Assembly (NCBI RefSeq): GCF_000013205.1
Contig: NC_007775.1
Location: 1,112,501 to 1,176,500, forward strand
Length of the DNA stretch: 64,000 bases
Direction: 5' to 3'
From: Synechococcus sp. JA-3-3Ab
Lineage (GTDB): Bacteria > Cyanobacteriota > Cyanobacteriia > Thermostichales > Thermostichaceae
Part shown: piece by piece, positions 29,539 to 38,669 of the stretch
How positions within the stretch are numbered: the first letter of the stretch is position 1
How the letters are laid out: the number at the start of each line of letters is the position of its first letter
Translations under genes and position numbers: made by a program
Notes under the pieces: generated by a model
Told to the model about the DNA's origin: nothing
Database searches by the model: none
The model's input: only the letters and a program-made list of their open reading frames with translations

Positions 29539-30171
29539 CTACTGGTGCTCGAAGACGTTGCCATATCCCAGCAGATCCAGCTCCACCAGGGTGGGGAGGT
29601 GTTGAAAACAGCGCTGTGCCAGCTCCCAGCGCTCTTCCCGCTGCAGCATTTGGGCCAACTTGTGGCGCACCGGGATCAAGTAACGAACATCGTTGGCCGC
29701 GTACTCCAACTGCTCCGGCGAGAGGGCCTGGACGTTTCCCCAGTCGGAGCTCTGGGCAGTTTTATTCAGCTCCACCCCGCACAGCTCGCCCACCACGTCC
29801 TTCAGGCTGTGCTTGCTGGTGTAGGTGCGGGCCAGCTTGCTGGCAATTTTGGTGCAGAAGACCGGCCAGGCCTGGATCCCCAAGTGGTAGCGCAGCATGG
29901 CCAGGTCAAAACGGGCGTAATGGAAGATCTTTTCGATGTTGGGATCCGTCAGCAGCCGCGCCAAATGGGGGGCCTGCTTCACGCCGCGGCTCAGCCGCAG
30001 CAGCACCACCTCGCCGGCAGCGTTGGCTATTTGCACCACACAGAGCCTGTCCCGCTGTGGGATCAGCCCCATTGTTTCGGTGTCCACAGCCAAGAGGGTT
30101 TCCCCGGCCAGCGCCTCTGCCACTTCGGGGGTGAGATCTTCGTCGCAGATCTGGAAAGGCTCTAGGGCCAC
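29539..30171 (-). CDS. DEDD-type 3'-5' exonuclease, ribonuclease D-like
   Basis: A 210-residue exonuclease with only the DEDD domain, shorter than E. coli RNase D because the HRDC domains are absent. Motifs: LLAVDTETMGL (DE), IFHYARFDLAML (D) and LEYAANDVRYLIPV (D with the tyrosine). It likely trims RNA 3' ends; a DNA substrate cannot be excluded. It starts about 240 bp from the rpsN stop and converges with ald. Confidence 0.88.
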   Translation of the reverse strand: MALEPFQICDEDLTPEVAEALAGETLLAVDTETMGLIPQRDRLCVVQIANAAGEVVLLRLSRGVKQAPHLARLLTDPNIEKIFHYARFDLAMLRYHLGIQAWPVFCTKIASKLARTYTSKHSLKDVVGELCGVELNKTAQSSDWGNVQALSPEQLEYAANDVRYLIPVRHKLAQMLQREERWELAQRCFQHLPTLVELDLLGYGNVFEHQ

Positions 30172-30410
30172 AGGGATCCCTCGCTAACTTGGCGAGAGCA
30201 GCCGCCCGGCTGAGATACTTCCCTCGCCTGAAGACAAAAGTTTTTGACATCTCAACCAGCGCCGCTGGCCGACCAGCCCTGAGCAAACTCCACCCCCCTC
30301 GGAGACAGGAGATGCCCTCCCCTCGACTGAGACGGCCAGCAGCCTGGTTTTCGCTCACAACGCTCCGCTCCTGCGGGCGGGGTTGTAACCAGCGGCTGGC
30401 AAGCTTGGCT

Positions 30411-30716
30411 CTACCAGCTTGCCTTGACCACGCCCGGCAGCAGGCCGCGGTGGGCCATTTCCCGCAGGCTGTTGCGGCAGAGGCCGAAATCCCGGAAATA
30501 GCCGCGGGGACGCCCGGTTTTCCAGCAGCGGTTGCGCAGGCGGGTGGGCGAGCTGGCCCGAGGGAGTTTTTGCAGTTGGGCGTGCAGCTCCATGCGGGTG
30601 GCCTGGTCGATGTTGGGATCGGCCATGGCCGCCTTGAGTTGTTGGCGCTTCTCCCGGTATTTTTCGACCAAGCGTTGGCGCTTTTTCTCCCGCTCGATCA
30701 TGCTTTTTTTAGCCAC
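30411..30716 (-). CDS. rpsN: 30S ribosomal protein S14
   Basis: A 101-residue protein of the long, zinc-free S14 type ([20 protein letters not shown]... [41 protein letters not shown]). It binds 16S rRNA in the head of the 30S subunit. In cyanobacteria it stands apart from the main ribosomal operons, as here. Confidence 0.98.
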   Translation of the reverse strand: MAKKSMIEREKKRQRLVEKYREKRQQLKAAMADPNIDQATRMELHAQLQKLPRASSPTRLRNRCWKTGRPRGYFRDFGLCRNSLREMAHRGLLPGVVKASW

Positions 30717-30860
30717 GGCTCACCTGTTTCCCCAATTTTTCGGCTTTACTAGGATAGCGGGCAACAACAATCTGCAGCAAGGGATCCCCGGTGGGATTCC
30801 CGTGGTCGACTGCTTGCCCTTGCGGCGATCTAGCTGTACAGGCCAAGTTGAGGGTGGGGG

Positions 30861-31184
30861 ATGGCCCTTTCCAAAGTAATTTCGTTCATCGCTGCCAAGT
30901 TCAAGGTTTCCCCGGAGCAGATCGAAGCCGCCCGCGTGGTCATTTACAGACCGCCGGCGTTGCTGGCCGTGCTCAAGTCGGTTCCGCCGCTGCCCAAAGA
31001 GGTGCTGGCGGATCCCAGCTTGACCTACGCCTACCCTGCCCCCTTTATCGAGTGGTCGAAGCGGATGCACGGCCTGGCGGAATGGGACGATGTGCCCGCC
31101 CTCAGCTACGCCGACTACGTGGCGCAGATGGAGCTGGCCTTCATGCCGACGGACATTGCTGTCGAGGCCACCAACAAGGACTAG
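30861..31184 (+). CDS. Hypothetical protein, 107 residues
   Basis: I do not recognise this family. The product (MALSKVISFIAAKFKVSPEQIEAARVV...) is soluble and mainly helical, without cysteine pairs or membrane segments. ATG 30861 is preceded by GGGTGGGGG. Its codon use looks like that of neighbouring genes and the 3' end overlaps the convergent GTPase gene by 4 bp, so it is likely a real gene. Confidence 0.65.
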   Translation: MALSKVISFIAAKFKVSPEQIEAARVVIYRPPALLAVLKSVPPLPKEVLADPSLTYAYPAPFIEWSKRMHGLAEWDDVPALSYADYVAQMELAFMPTDIAVEATNKD

Positions 31185-32701
31185 CGCAGGCGAAAAACCC
31201 GTTCTGAGGCCTGGCGGACAAACTCCTTGAGCCAGCCCGATTTTTGGGCGCTCTCCACCTGGGCCTTGACCACTGCCTGCATCCCCCCTTCCCCCCAGCT
31301 TTGGTTGCGCTGGAAATACTCGATGAAGCTTTTGCCGGCAATGCGGGTGAGATAGCCGGCGCTGGCCGCCTGGATGGGGGCTGTCGCCAAAAAGCCAACC
31401 ACGCTCACCTCAGCCACGGTGGCCAGGAGCCCGGTGGTCAGTTGGAGCGCCCCCTCCACCAGCCCCAGGCCGGCCAGGGTCTTGGCCAGCGACAGGGCCA
31501 GCTCCCGCCCCTGCTGCAGGTTCATCTTGCAGCCGTAGAGGGATCCCAGCTCCACCACCATCTGAGCGTTGATGGCGGCAATGGCCAGCAAATCCAGCGC
31601 CGGGATGGGGTTGGCAAAGACCACGCCGGTCACGATCCACTGAAAGCGGTCGATCACCTCCTCCGCCTGGCGGCGCAACTGCGCCTGGATGATCCGCTTG
31701 GCCTCTTCGCCCAGTTGCTGGGATTGCAGCAAGGCATTGTCCAACGCCAGGGATCCCCCCTCGGCGTAGAGCACCGCCTGGACGCGATCCCGCACCGCCG
31801 CCACCTCCGGTTCCGGCTGCCAGGTTTGGGATCCCACCTGTACAGGGGCTGGAGCAGCGGCGGCCGGCAGCACATCTTCCGGTTGGATCAAGGGGTAAAC
31901 CCGTTCCCGCAGCCGTTGCAGCAGGAGCCGCCGTTCTTCGGGGGTGTAACGGTCGATTTTGTTGAGCACCAGCAGAGCCCGCTTGCCCAGGGCGATCAAC
32001 CGACGCAAGGGATCCACCTCCGACCGGCGCAGATCCCCGTCCACCACCACCAGCAGCAGATCGGCAGCTTGGGCCTGGGCCTGCGCCTCCTCTTCCCGCA
32101 TCGCCCCTGCCGGCCCGATCTCCAAAATGCCCGGACAGTCCACGATCTGCACCGGGTGGGGGATCCCGGGCAGGTCCCAATCGTAAACCGCCACCGCCTG
32201 CGTGGTGCCCAGCGTTGCCCCCACCGCCCCCACCCGCCGCCCCAGCAGCGCGTTCACCAGCGAGGTTTTGCCCGCCGATCCGGTGCCGAAAACCACCACC
32301 TTCAGTTGCGGCTGGGCCAACTGTTGGGCCAGCCGGGCCGACCGTTCCGCCAGCGCCGCCCGCGCCACCTGATCCTGGATCTGCGCCATCTGAGCTTCTA
32401 GTTGCGCCAGGTTGCGCCGGGCTGCCTCCCACTTCTCGGCAGGAGTTGCCGGGGGAGCTGGCCTGGGAAGCCTCTCGGTTTTAGGGGCGGGGCGGAACAG
32501 AAACAAGTAGTAGATGGAAGCGGCCAAAAACACCAGCAGCAGCAACACCAGCACCCCGATCAACAGCCCCCCCAAAATCGGGTGGTAGCGGGTGGCGTAG
32601 TACAGATCCAAAAACGATTGGATCAGCCAGACGATCAGGCCCGCGAACGAGGCCAACAGCGCCAACAGCAGCAGCAAGCGCAGATAGGGAACTGTTCGCA
32701 T
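31181..32701 (-). CDS. Membrane-associated GTPase with DUF697-like C-terminus
   Basis: About 506 residues. Two N-terminal helices (YLRLLLLLALLASFAGLIVWLIQ and HPILGGLLIGVLVLLLLVFLAASIYYLF), a short coiled linker, then an Era/YeeP-like G domain with FGTGSAGKTSLVNALLGR (G1), DCPGI (G3) and LVLNKIDRYT (G4). The C-terminal 200 residues resemble the DUF697/YcjF segment (WIVTGVVFANPIPALDLLAIAAINAQMVVELGSLYG). ATG 32701 is preferred over an upstream in-frame start at 32719. The role is unknown; such proteins often act at membranes. Confidence 0.83.
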   Translation of the reverse strand: MRTVPYLRLLLLLALLASFAGLIVWLIQSFLDLYYATRYHPILGGLLIGVLVLLLLVFLAASIYYLFLFRPAPKTERLPRPAPPATPAEKWEAARRNLAQLEAQMAQIQDQVARAALAERSARLAQQLAQPQLKVVVFGTGSAGKTSLVNALLGRRVGAVGATLGTTQAVAVYDWDLPGIPHPVQIVDCPGILEIGPAGAMREEEAQAQAQAADLLLVVVDGDLRRSEVDPLRRLIALGKRALLVLNKIDRYTPEERRLLLQRLRERVYPLIQPEDVLPAAAAPAPVQVGSQTWQPEPEVAAVRDRVQAVLYAEGGSLALDNALLQSQQLGEEAKRIIQAQLRRQAEEVIDRFQWIVTGVVFANPIPALDLLAIAAINAQMVVELGSLYGCKMNLQQGRELALSLAKTLAGLGLVEGALQLTTGLLATVAEVSVVGFLATAPIQAASAGYLTRIAGKSFIEYFQRNQSWGEGGMQAVVKAQVESAQKSGWLKEFVRQASERVFRLR

Positions 32702-32781
32702 AGGGATCCAGGGCCACAACCGTTCGCGTCAGCGGGACGGAGTCCTTTTGACTTTACCCGCGGCTAAGCATGTCCAACTAC

Positions 32782-33279
32782 TCAGATCTCGCCTGTCGGC
32801 AGCACTGCCCCTGCAGCCGGCTCCTCTTGTTCACAGCGGGATCCCCCCTCCCCTTTCAGGATCTGTATGGCCTGTGGATCCCCATCCACTTTCACCTGCA
32901 GATGGCGCAACTGCCAGGCTGAGCCGGCCACCCCCCGCTCCGACTCCACAGCCACCTCGCCGGTGCGCCGGGATCCCGTGATCAAAAAGGACAGACAGGC
33001 CCAGCCGGCTTGCTCATCCTCTTGAAAGCGCAGCCGCGAGGGCCAGCCCGGACGCAGGGGATCCCCCAGCCGCTCCACCACCACCGCAGTCTGTTCGAGC
33101 CGCTCCACCGCCAACTGGTAGGTGCGATAGGCGCCTGAAGCCCGGATCCCATTCCAGACCAGGATCCCTGCCCCCGCCAGCCCCAAGCCCAGCACCGCCA
33201 GCAGGCCCAGACAGCCGCATCCACAGCAGCCCAAAGGGGCGGCACAGCCGACTTTTTGGGGGCTTTCCGACACAGCCAA
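32782..33279 (-). CDS. Coa1/Tim21-like membrane-anchored protein
   Basis: A 165-residue protein with a cysteine-rich juxtamembrane stretch (CAAPLGCCGCGCLGLLAVLG) leading into one transmembrane helix, then a small domain: AVERLEQTAVVVERLGDPLRPG, FLITGSRRTGEVAVES and WQLRHLQVKVDGD. This layout resembles the cytochrome oxidase assembly factor 1 family, so a role in membrane-complex assembly is possible. The match is by eye. It precedes the GTPase gene in the same direction by about 80 bp. Confidence 0.65.
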   Translation of the reverse strand: MAVSESPQKVGCAAPLGCCGCGCLGLLAVLGLGLAGAGILVWNGIRASGAYRTYQLAVERLEQTAVVVERLGDPLRPGWPSRLRFQEDEQAGWACLSFLITGSRRTGEVAVESERGVAGSAWQLRHLQVKVDGDPQAIQILKGEGGSRCEQEEPAAGAVLPTGEI

Positions 33280-33785
33280 TCGCAGAAGTAGGACGCCCCC
33301 AAACTAACACAGAACGGCTGCGCTGCCCCCTGAGGGGGGAGCCAGCTCTCCCTTGGCAGGGATTGCAGAAAGTAAAGTCTGGACAGGCCTACGCCATTTG
33401 TCGGTAGTTGCAAGGCCTCTTCGTTTCCGTATTACTACAGACAGTGGCTCGAAAAAATAGGATGTCGGCCAAGTTAAGCAAGTTCAGACAAGCCATTTGC
33501 AAGTTTAATTTTGCACTGCCCCATCAATGGGATCCCTAAGTATCCAATTGCTGCTCCGGCTTCGAGTTAGACGTGAAAGTCTAACGCATCGCCGATCCTA
33601 GGTTTCTCTCCGCATGGGATCTGAGCAAAGTCGAAGCTTATAAACCCGTGAAAGGCCCGGGATCTTGGGCAGCGAAAAAGCCGGCAAAGTGCGTATATCC
33701 AATCCGCCATTCGGCGCAGTCCATTTCAGAGGGTCTTGCCGAGAATGAAACCAGCGAAAAGTCTCAATCCAATAGCATCCCCACC
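33280..33785. other. Gene-free region with one strong hairpin
   Basis: About 500 bp between the Coa1-like gene and the next small gene. No tRNA or RNA family was recognised. It is richer in A and T than the flanking genes and contains a perfect hairpin at 33566-33585. Confidence 0.5.
33566..33585. other. Perfect 7-bp hairpin, function unknown
   Basis: GTTAGAC, loop GTGAAA, GTCTAAC. There is no T-run after it on either strand, so an intrinsic terminator is unlikely. It could be part of a small RNA or an untranslated leader of the gene at 33786. Confidence 0.4.
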
Positions 33786-34100
33786 ATGAGCGAGATCAAA
33801 AGCACGATTGTGCAGCAAATTATTCAAACTGCCATGATGACCGGTCTGCTTACCGCTGCTCAGGAACACGAACTTAACGTCAAAGTCTTCCAAGAGGATT
33901 GCTCCGAGGCTGACCTCTTCCTGCTGCGCCGCCTGCACCGCTGCCTACGCCAGGGATCCATCCGCCGGATCCCGGCTTTGCACAACACCATAGCCGTTGG
34001 CCGCTTTGGCCCTCCCTTGCGCCCGCTGCCCGACAGAGCCGAAGAGGCACAACTCCAGCCGGCAGGGCTAAGCGTAGTGCGCAATCCCAAAGTTGGCTGA
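33786..34100 (+). CDS. Hypothetical small protein, 104 residues
   Basis: The product starts MSEIKSTIVQQIIQTAMMTG and continues LLTAAQEHELNVKVFQEDCSEADLFLLRRLHRCLRQGSIRRI. The first 65 residues look like a short helical cyanobacterial family with a DCSEADL...L..L core; the rest is low-complexity. The open frame starts at 33648, but the region before ATG 33786 has no such character. It is convergent with recJ. Confidence 0.55.
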   Translation: MSEIKSTIVQQIIQTAMMTGLLTAAQEHELNVKVFQEDCSEADLFLLRRLHRCLRQGSIRRIPALHNTIAVGRFGPPLRPLPDRAEEAQLQPAGLSVVRNPKVG

Positions 34101-34122
34101 TGGTGGTGCCGGGGGGCGTCTT

Positions 34123-36351
34123 CTACTTCGGAGAAACAACTGCCGGCAGGGGATCCGGTCGCAGCAGCCGCTGACAGAGCTGGGCGATCTGGGTGGGGCT
34201 GGCTTCGTCCAGCCAGCGGTGAAAAGCTTGGGATTCTTGAATGCGGCCCAGCAGCCGTGTTGGGATCTGCTCCGGCCCCTCCAATTCCGCCAGCCACTGC
34301 CAGGGCAAGCCGGTTGTCGCCGCCAGGACATGGGGATCCCATTGTCCCGTCCGCCCCAATTCCTGGAGTCGGGCGATTTGGTGGGGGAGGCGCTTCCAGT
34401 GATGACCAGAAGCGGCCAGGATCAGCGTTTGCGGCTGCACCTGCTGCAGCAGTTGGGCTAGATTTGCCGGCAGCCAGGGCCAGCGGGCCAGCAGCAGAGC
34501 TGTTTTTGCCGACGGGAGGAAGTCTTGCTCGAGAGGAAGGGCCTGCCCATCGTAGCGGAAGACTTCTTGGAGGGAATCCGGCAGGGGGCGTTGCCGGTAA
34601 TCCTGGATCCGAAGGCTGGGGGCGGAAACGGTGGGCGCCTGCCAGTCGCCAGAGGGGCGCACCGCCAGCACTTTGCCCTGCCAGGGCTGCTCGGCTTCCA
34701 ACTGCAGGGCGATGTCCAAGGCCTGGCATGCTTGCCACCGCTCCAGCTCTTCGCCGGCTTCCCAAAACCAGAGGGCACGGGATCCCAGCTCAAACTTCAG
34801 GTGGCGGCCATTCTGGGAAGCCCTCAGCCTGACGCTGCCGCGGCGAACGTTCATCAAGGCTACGACAGGGTTGGGGTTGCCGTGGCCAAAGGGCTGCAGA
34901 AGCTGCAACTGCCGATACACCTCGTCCAGCTCTGCCACCCTATCCCGGCCCTGAGAGGCCAACCGCTCCCAATCGATAACAATCTCCACCGCCAAGGCGC
35001 GAGCTTGGCGATCCGGGCCGACCCGTGCGGCCAGCTCCCGCCGCAAAGCCAGTTGTACGGCGGCCAGGCAGGACAGATCCACTTGGATCCCAGCGGCCAT
35101 GGGGTGGCCGCCTCCCCCCAGCAAGAGGGGACGCACAGCCTCGATGGCCTCCACCAGGTTCACCCCCGGAATCGAGCGGCCCGAACCATAGCCCCGTCCC
35201 GTCCTCTCGTCTTTGGCAATCAACACCGTCGGGCAACCGTACTGCTCCGCCAAGCGCGCCGCGGCGATCCCCAAAACCCCCGGATTCCAGCCGCTTCCGG
35301 CCAAAACAATTGCCCGCTCCCGCGCCAGATCCAAGCTCTCCACCTGTTGGCTGGCCTCTTGCAGAACCTGTTGGGTGAGTTGCCGACACTCCTCATTGAG
35401 GGCAACGAAATGCTCCACCAGCGTCTGGGCCCGCTGCGGATCCGAGGTGGTCAACAGCTCCACCGCTAGGCTGGCATCGTCCCAGCGACCAATGGCGTTC
35501 AGCTTGGGGGCAAGGCGAAAGGCGATGTCCTGGGCTGTCGGCGTTCCTGAGGATTGGCTGTTGCTCACCCAATCCAAAAGAGCCCGCAGCCCCGGACGCT
35601 GGGTGTTGGCCAGCACGGGCAGGCCCCGCTGCACCAGGTAGCGGCACTCCCGCTGCAACACCGCCACATCGGCCACGATCCCCACCGCCACCAGATCCAG
35701 GTACTCTTCTACACCAGGGATCCCCAGCGCTTGGTAGAGGGCCTCCGCCAGCTTGTAGGCCACCCCCACCCCCGGCAGAAAGCGCAGCGGGTGTTCCTCT
35801 GGCAGGCGCAGCGGGTTGACCACCGCATAGGCAGGGGGCAAGGGATCCGGCAGGGCGTGGTGATCCGTCACGATCACGTCCATCCCTTGGGCTTGGGCCA
35901 GAGCAATCTCGGCAGCATTGCCTATGCCGCAATCCACCGTCAGGAGCACCTGGCAGCCTTGATCCAGCACCTGCTGCAGCCGCTGAGGGTTCAAGCCATG
36001 CCCTTCGGTGCTGCGCAGCGGTAGAGTGAACTGGACTCGGAAGCCCAAGGTTTGTAGCGCCGAGAGCAAGAGGCTGGTGGCGGTAACGCCATCGCAGTCG
36101 AAGTCTCCCCAAATGCAGAGGGTTTCTCCTCTTTTTCTTGCCTGCAACAGCCGCGCCACCGCCCGCTCCAGATCCGGCAGGGATCCCGCTGGCGTGGGAG
36201 AATACTGATTAGGATCGACAAAAGCCCGCGCCTGTTCTCGGCTGTGCAACCCCCGCAGAGCCAGCACCTTGGCCGCATACTTGCCGTACTCTCGGCTCAG
36301 CTCCGGATCAAATTGAGGCGGGGTGGGCAGCAGATCCCAGCGGTATTCCAT
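34123..36351 (-). CDS. recJ: Single-stranded-DNA-specific exonuclease RecJ
   Basis: 5'-3' exonuclease on single-stranded DNA used in recombination and repair. The 742-residue protein has the DHH phosphoesterase motifs: WGDFDCDGVTATSLLL, LLTVDCGIGN and VIVTDHHALPD, then the DHHA1 part with GGGGHPMAAGIQVD. An OB-fold-like segment (VRLRASQNGRHLKFELG) and an additional C-terminal region of about 170 residues follow, as in the long cyanobacterial form. The GSGRSIPGVNL segment is present. It is intact and probably monocistronic. Confidence 0.95.
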   Translation of the reverse strand: MEYRWDLLPTPPQFDPELSREYGKYAAKVLALRGLHSREQARAFVDPNQYSPTPAGSLPDLERAVARLLQARKRGETLCIWGDFDCDGVTATSLLLSALQTLGFRVQFTLPLRSTEGHGLNPQRLQQVLDQGCQVLLTVDCGIGNAAEIALAQAQGMDVIVTDHHALPDPLPPAYAVVNPLRLPEEHPLRFLPGVGVAYKLAEALYQALGIPGVEEYLDLVAVGIVADVAVLQRECRYLVQRGLPVLANTQRPGLRALLDWVSNSQSSGTPTAQDIAFRLAPKLNAIGRWDDASLAVELLTTSDPQRAQTLVEHFVALNEECRQLTQQVLQEASQQVESLDLARERAIVLAGSGWNPGVLGIAAARLAEQYGCPTVLIAKDERTGRGYGSGRSIPGVNLVEAIEAVRPLLLGGGGHPMAAGIQVDLSCLAAVQLALRRELAARVGPDRQARALAVEIVIDWERLASQGRDRVAELDEVYRQLQLLQPFGHGNPNPVVALMNVRRGSVRLRASQNGRHLKFELGSRALWFWEAGEELERWQACQALDIALQLEAEQPWQGKVLAVRPSGDWQAPTVSAPSLRIQDYRQRPLPDSLQEVFRYDGQALPLEQDFLPSAKTALLLARWPWLPANLAQLLQQVQPQTLILAASGHHWKRLPHQIARLQELGRTGQWDPHVLAATTGLPWQWLAELEGPEQIPTRLLGRIQESQAFHRWLDEASPTQIAQLCQRLLRPDPLPAVVSPK

Positions 36352-36464
36352 GCAAGCTCGACAGGAATAAAACTCCCTGGGAGCCTATCAAAAACTGCTC
36401 AGGGAGAAAAGCAGCTTGGGATCCCGGAAAGCAAAAGCCGGGGTGAGCGATCCCTGCCAACCTG

Positions 36465-36632
36465 CTATTGACAGCAGTGAGAGGCCACGCAGCAAGGGGA
36501 GGGGTGGGCGTGGTCATGGGTGGCACAGGCTTGGCTGCAGTAGAGTTGGCCTTCGTAGCGATAGCCTTGGCTGCTTTCGAAGCTGCAGTTGCAGTGGTCA
36601 CAGGCGCAACGAACAAGGGTGGTAGCAGACAT
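36465..36632 (-). CDS. smtA: Metallothionein, SmtA type
   Basis: A 55-residue cysteine-rich metal-binding protein. It begins MSATTLVRCACDHCNCSF and has ten cysteines (positions 9, 11, 14, 16, 32, 36, 47, 48, 53, 54) plus histidines near residues 39-43 and 52, matching the cyanobacterial zinc metallothionein plan (CXCXXCXC first, then YCSQACA, then the CC...CC tail). AAGGAG lies eight bases before the ATG. The gene is too short for normal ORF listing. No smtB regulator is adjacent, unlike in Synechococcus PCC 7942. Confidence 0.93.
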   Translation of the reverse strand: MSATTLVRCACDHCNCSFESSQGYRYEGQLYCSQACATHDHAHPSPCCVASHCCQ

Positions 36633-36770
36633 GATTTTTTCTCCTTGCTTGAACTGAGGGATCCTCTTGTCGAAGATCCGTGTTGCTATACCCTAGCAGT
36701 TGCTCGGCAGCGGCGCCGGAACAAGAATCAGACTCATTTGTGACGATTCCAAATCGCAGCAACCACAACT

Positions 36771-36806
36771 CCCCTCTCCCAAAGGGAGAGGGGCTGGGGG
36801 TGAGGG
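36771..36806. repeat. Dispersed hairpin repeat, inverted orientation
   Basis: CCCCTCTCCCAAAGGGAGAG followed by GGGCTGGGGGTGAGGG. Same orientation as the unit at 26174; only the loop differs (AAA). It lies between the metallothionein and phosphoesterase genes, which diverge. Confidence 0.8.
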
Positions 36807-36895
36807 TATCCTGGCTGAGGTTAAGAGAAGCCCATAGCCCTCTAGCCGGTTATTGACTATGATGCGGGCGTGAGGTGTGAATAAGTACCTAGGTG

Positions 36896-37819
36896 ATGGC
36901 CACCCAAAGGATTTGCTTTGCCCAAGTCTCAGATGTTCACCTAATGCCGGAGACAGGGTGCCGCTGCTGGTGGATGTCCGATTCCCCCCGCCGCCAGTTG
37001 GAAGCTGCCGTTGCCCATCTCAACCAAGTGCCGGATCTGGACTTTGTGGTGTTCACCGGCGATTTGGTGGATCAAGCCGATCCGGAGAGCTTTGAGGTGT
37101 TCCAGGAGATCCTCGCCCAACTGCGGGTGCCCTACTACCTCAGCCTCGGCAACCACGATATCGACACCTTGGGGAGGGAGGGGCGCTTCAACCGGGAGCA
37201 ATTTATCCGCTGGTGCCAACGTCAATTTCCGTTGCCCCTTGCCCCCACAGGCTATGTCGATTACAGCCTTTCCCCCCTGCCTGGGATCCGCTTGATTGCC
37301 CTCGATGCCAGCCTGGGCCAGTTCCCTCTGCCCCAGGGCGTGCTGCGCCCCGCGCAACTGCGCTGGCTAGGCGAACATCTACAAGCGGTGCCGGAGGAAT
37401 GGCTGATCCTGCTCATCCATCAGCCTCCCTTTATCTCCCCCACCCAAATGGATGCGGTTTTGTTCCGCAAGTACCGGCTTCGCAGCGAGCAAGCTGTAGC
37501 TCTGCATACCCTCTTGGCCGACCACGGGCGGGTGGTGGCAGTGTTGAGTGGACATCTGCACGTGCCGAAGGTCTATGTGCAGGACGGAATCCCCTACCTG
37601 ACAGCGCCGCCTCTGGTGGGGCCGGTCTCCGCTCTGCGCGTGTTTGAGTTGGACGTCAACCCACGGCGAGGGGTGTTGCGCTACCACTGGGTTCACCTGC
37701 CGGAGCCGGATCCCAGACCTCTCTGGCATGGCCTGGTCATGGGAGTTCGGCGGGATCGCTGGGGACAAATCCCCCTGCGGGCCAAAGGATCTCGATCCCT
37801 GCCCGCCGTTGCCCAGTAG
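36896..37819 (+). CDS. Metallophosphoesterase, Icc/CpdA-like
   Basis: A 307-residue calcineurin-type phosphoesterase with the full metal-binding series: FAQVSDVHL (DxH), VVFTGDLVD (GDxxD), LSLGNHDID (GNHD), LLIHQPPF and VLSGHLHVPK (GHxH). Members hydrolyse cyclic nucleotides or other phosphodiesters; the substrate is not determined by the sequence. GTG 36893 and ATG 36896 are adjacent starts; ATG is used. Confidence 0.88.
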   Translation: MATQRICFAQVSDVHLMPETGCRCWWMSDSPRRQLEAAVAHLNQVPDLDFVVFTGDLVDQADPESFEVFQEILAQLRVPYYLSLGNHDIDTLGREGRFNREQFIRWCQRQFPLPLAPTGYVDYSLSPLPGIRLIALDASLGQFPLPQGVLRPAQLRWLGEHLQAVPEEWLILLIHQPPFISPTQMDAVLFRKYRLRSEQAVALHTLLADHGRVVAVLSGHLHVPKVYVQDGIPYLTAPPLVGPVSALRVFELDVNPRRGVLRYHWVHLPEPDPRPLWHGLVMGVRRDRWGQIPLRAKGSRSLPAVAQ

Positions 37820-37894
37820 CCAAAAATCCTAAACCTTGACCGAATTAGTGTAGATTAAAAAGGCAAAGAGCCTTGGATTCGATGTCTTCCCCCT

Positions 37895-38641
37895 ATGACT
37901 GCAACCCTTTCTTCCTCCGGCCACTGGGAGCTGGCGGCTCAGGCGTTACGAGAGCAGTATCAGCCGCAGGTAGCTTCTCTGAGCGAGCGATTTGAGCCTT
38001 TGTCGGCGAGCGACCTGCTGGCCTGGGCCGTTGCGGAGTTTGGGGACGGGCTGGTGCTGGCCTGCAGCTTTGGACCGGAAGATCTGGTTCTCATCGATCT
38101 GCTCACGGCCATTCGCCCCCAGGTGCGCGCCTTTTTCCTGGATACCGATTTTCACTTCCCGGAAACCCTGCAACTGCAGCAGCAGGTGTTGGCCCGTTAC
38201 CCCCATTTGCAGCTGGAGATCTTCAAACCGCTGCTCACCCCCGAAGAGCAGGCGGCGCAATATGAGCCGGAGCTGTACCGCACCAACCCTGACCTCTGCT
38301 GCAGCCTCCGCAAGGTAGAGCCCCTGAATCGCGCCCTGGCCAACTGCACCACCTGGATTACGGGGATGCGCCGCGAGCAATCCCCCACCCGCGCCGATAT
38401 CGGCAAGGTGCAGTGGGATGGCAAGCGCAACCGCCTCAAGCTCAACCCGCTCGCCGACTGGACAAACGGCCAAGTCTGGAAGTACATCCTCGACCACGGG
38501 ATCCCTTACAACCCCCTCCACGACCGCAACTATCCCAGCATCGGCTGCATCCACTGCACGGCGCCGGTGGAGCCGGGAGCGGATCCCCGCTCTGGCCGCT
38601 GGAAGGGCACAGCCAAAACCGAGTGCGGCCTGCACACCTAG
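37895..38641 (+). CDS. cysH: Assimilatory sulfate reductase CysH, APS/PAPS reductase
   Basis: Reduces activated sulfate to sulfite with thioredoxin. The 248-residue protein has SFGPEDLVLIDLL, FLDTDFHFPET, DLCCSLRKVEPL, the WITGMRREQSPTRA loop, YPSIGCIHCTAPV and the catalytic tail KTECGLHT. Both the CC pair and the CxxC pair are present. These hold a [4Fe-4S] cluster in the adenylylsulfate (APS)-using type and are missing from the E. coli PAPS enzyme, so APS is the likelier substrate. That is inference from family knowledge. Confidence 0.93.
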   Translation: MTATLSSSGHWELAAQALREQYQPQVASLSERFEPLSASDLLAWAVAEFGDGLVLACSFGPEDLVLIDLLTAIRPQVRAFFLDTDFHFPETLQLQQQVLARYPHLQLEIFKPLLTPEEQAAQYEPELYRTNPDLCCSLRKVEPLNRALANCTTWITGMRREQSPTRADIGKVQWDGKRNRLKLNPLADWTNGQVWKYILDHGIPYNPLHDRNYPSIGCIHCTAPVEPGADPRSGRWKGTAKTECGLHT

Positions 38642-38669
38642 CCTATGAACCCTTCGCCTGTCCTATGAG

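Noticed and set aside
30861-31207. Alternative overlapping frame starting at 30791
   Set aside because: Arginine- and glycine-rich shadow; the frame at 30861-31184 has normal protein character.
36308-36616. Alanine-rich open frame on the minus strand
   Set aside because: It is the out-of-frame shadow of the metallothionein gene at 36465-36632.
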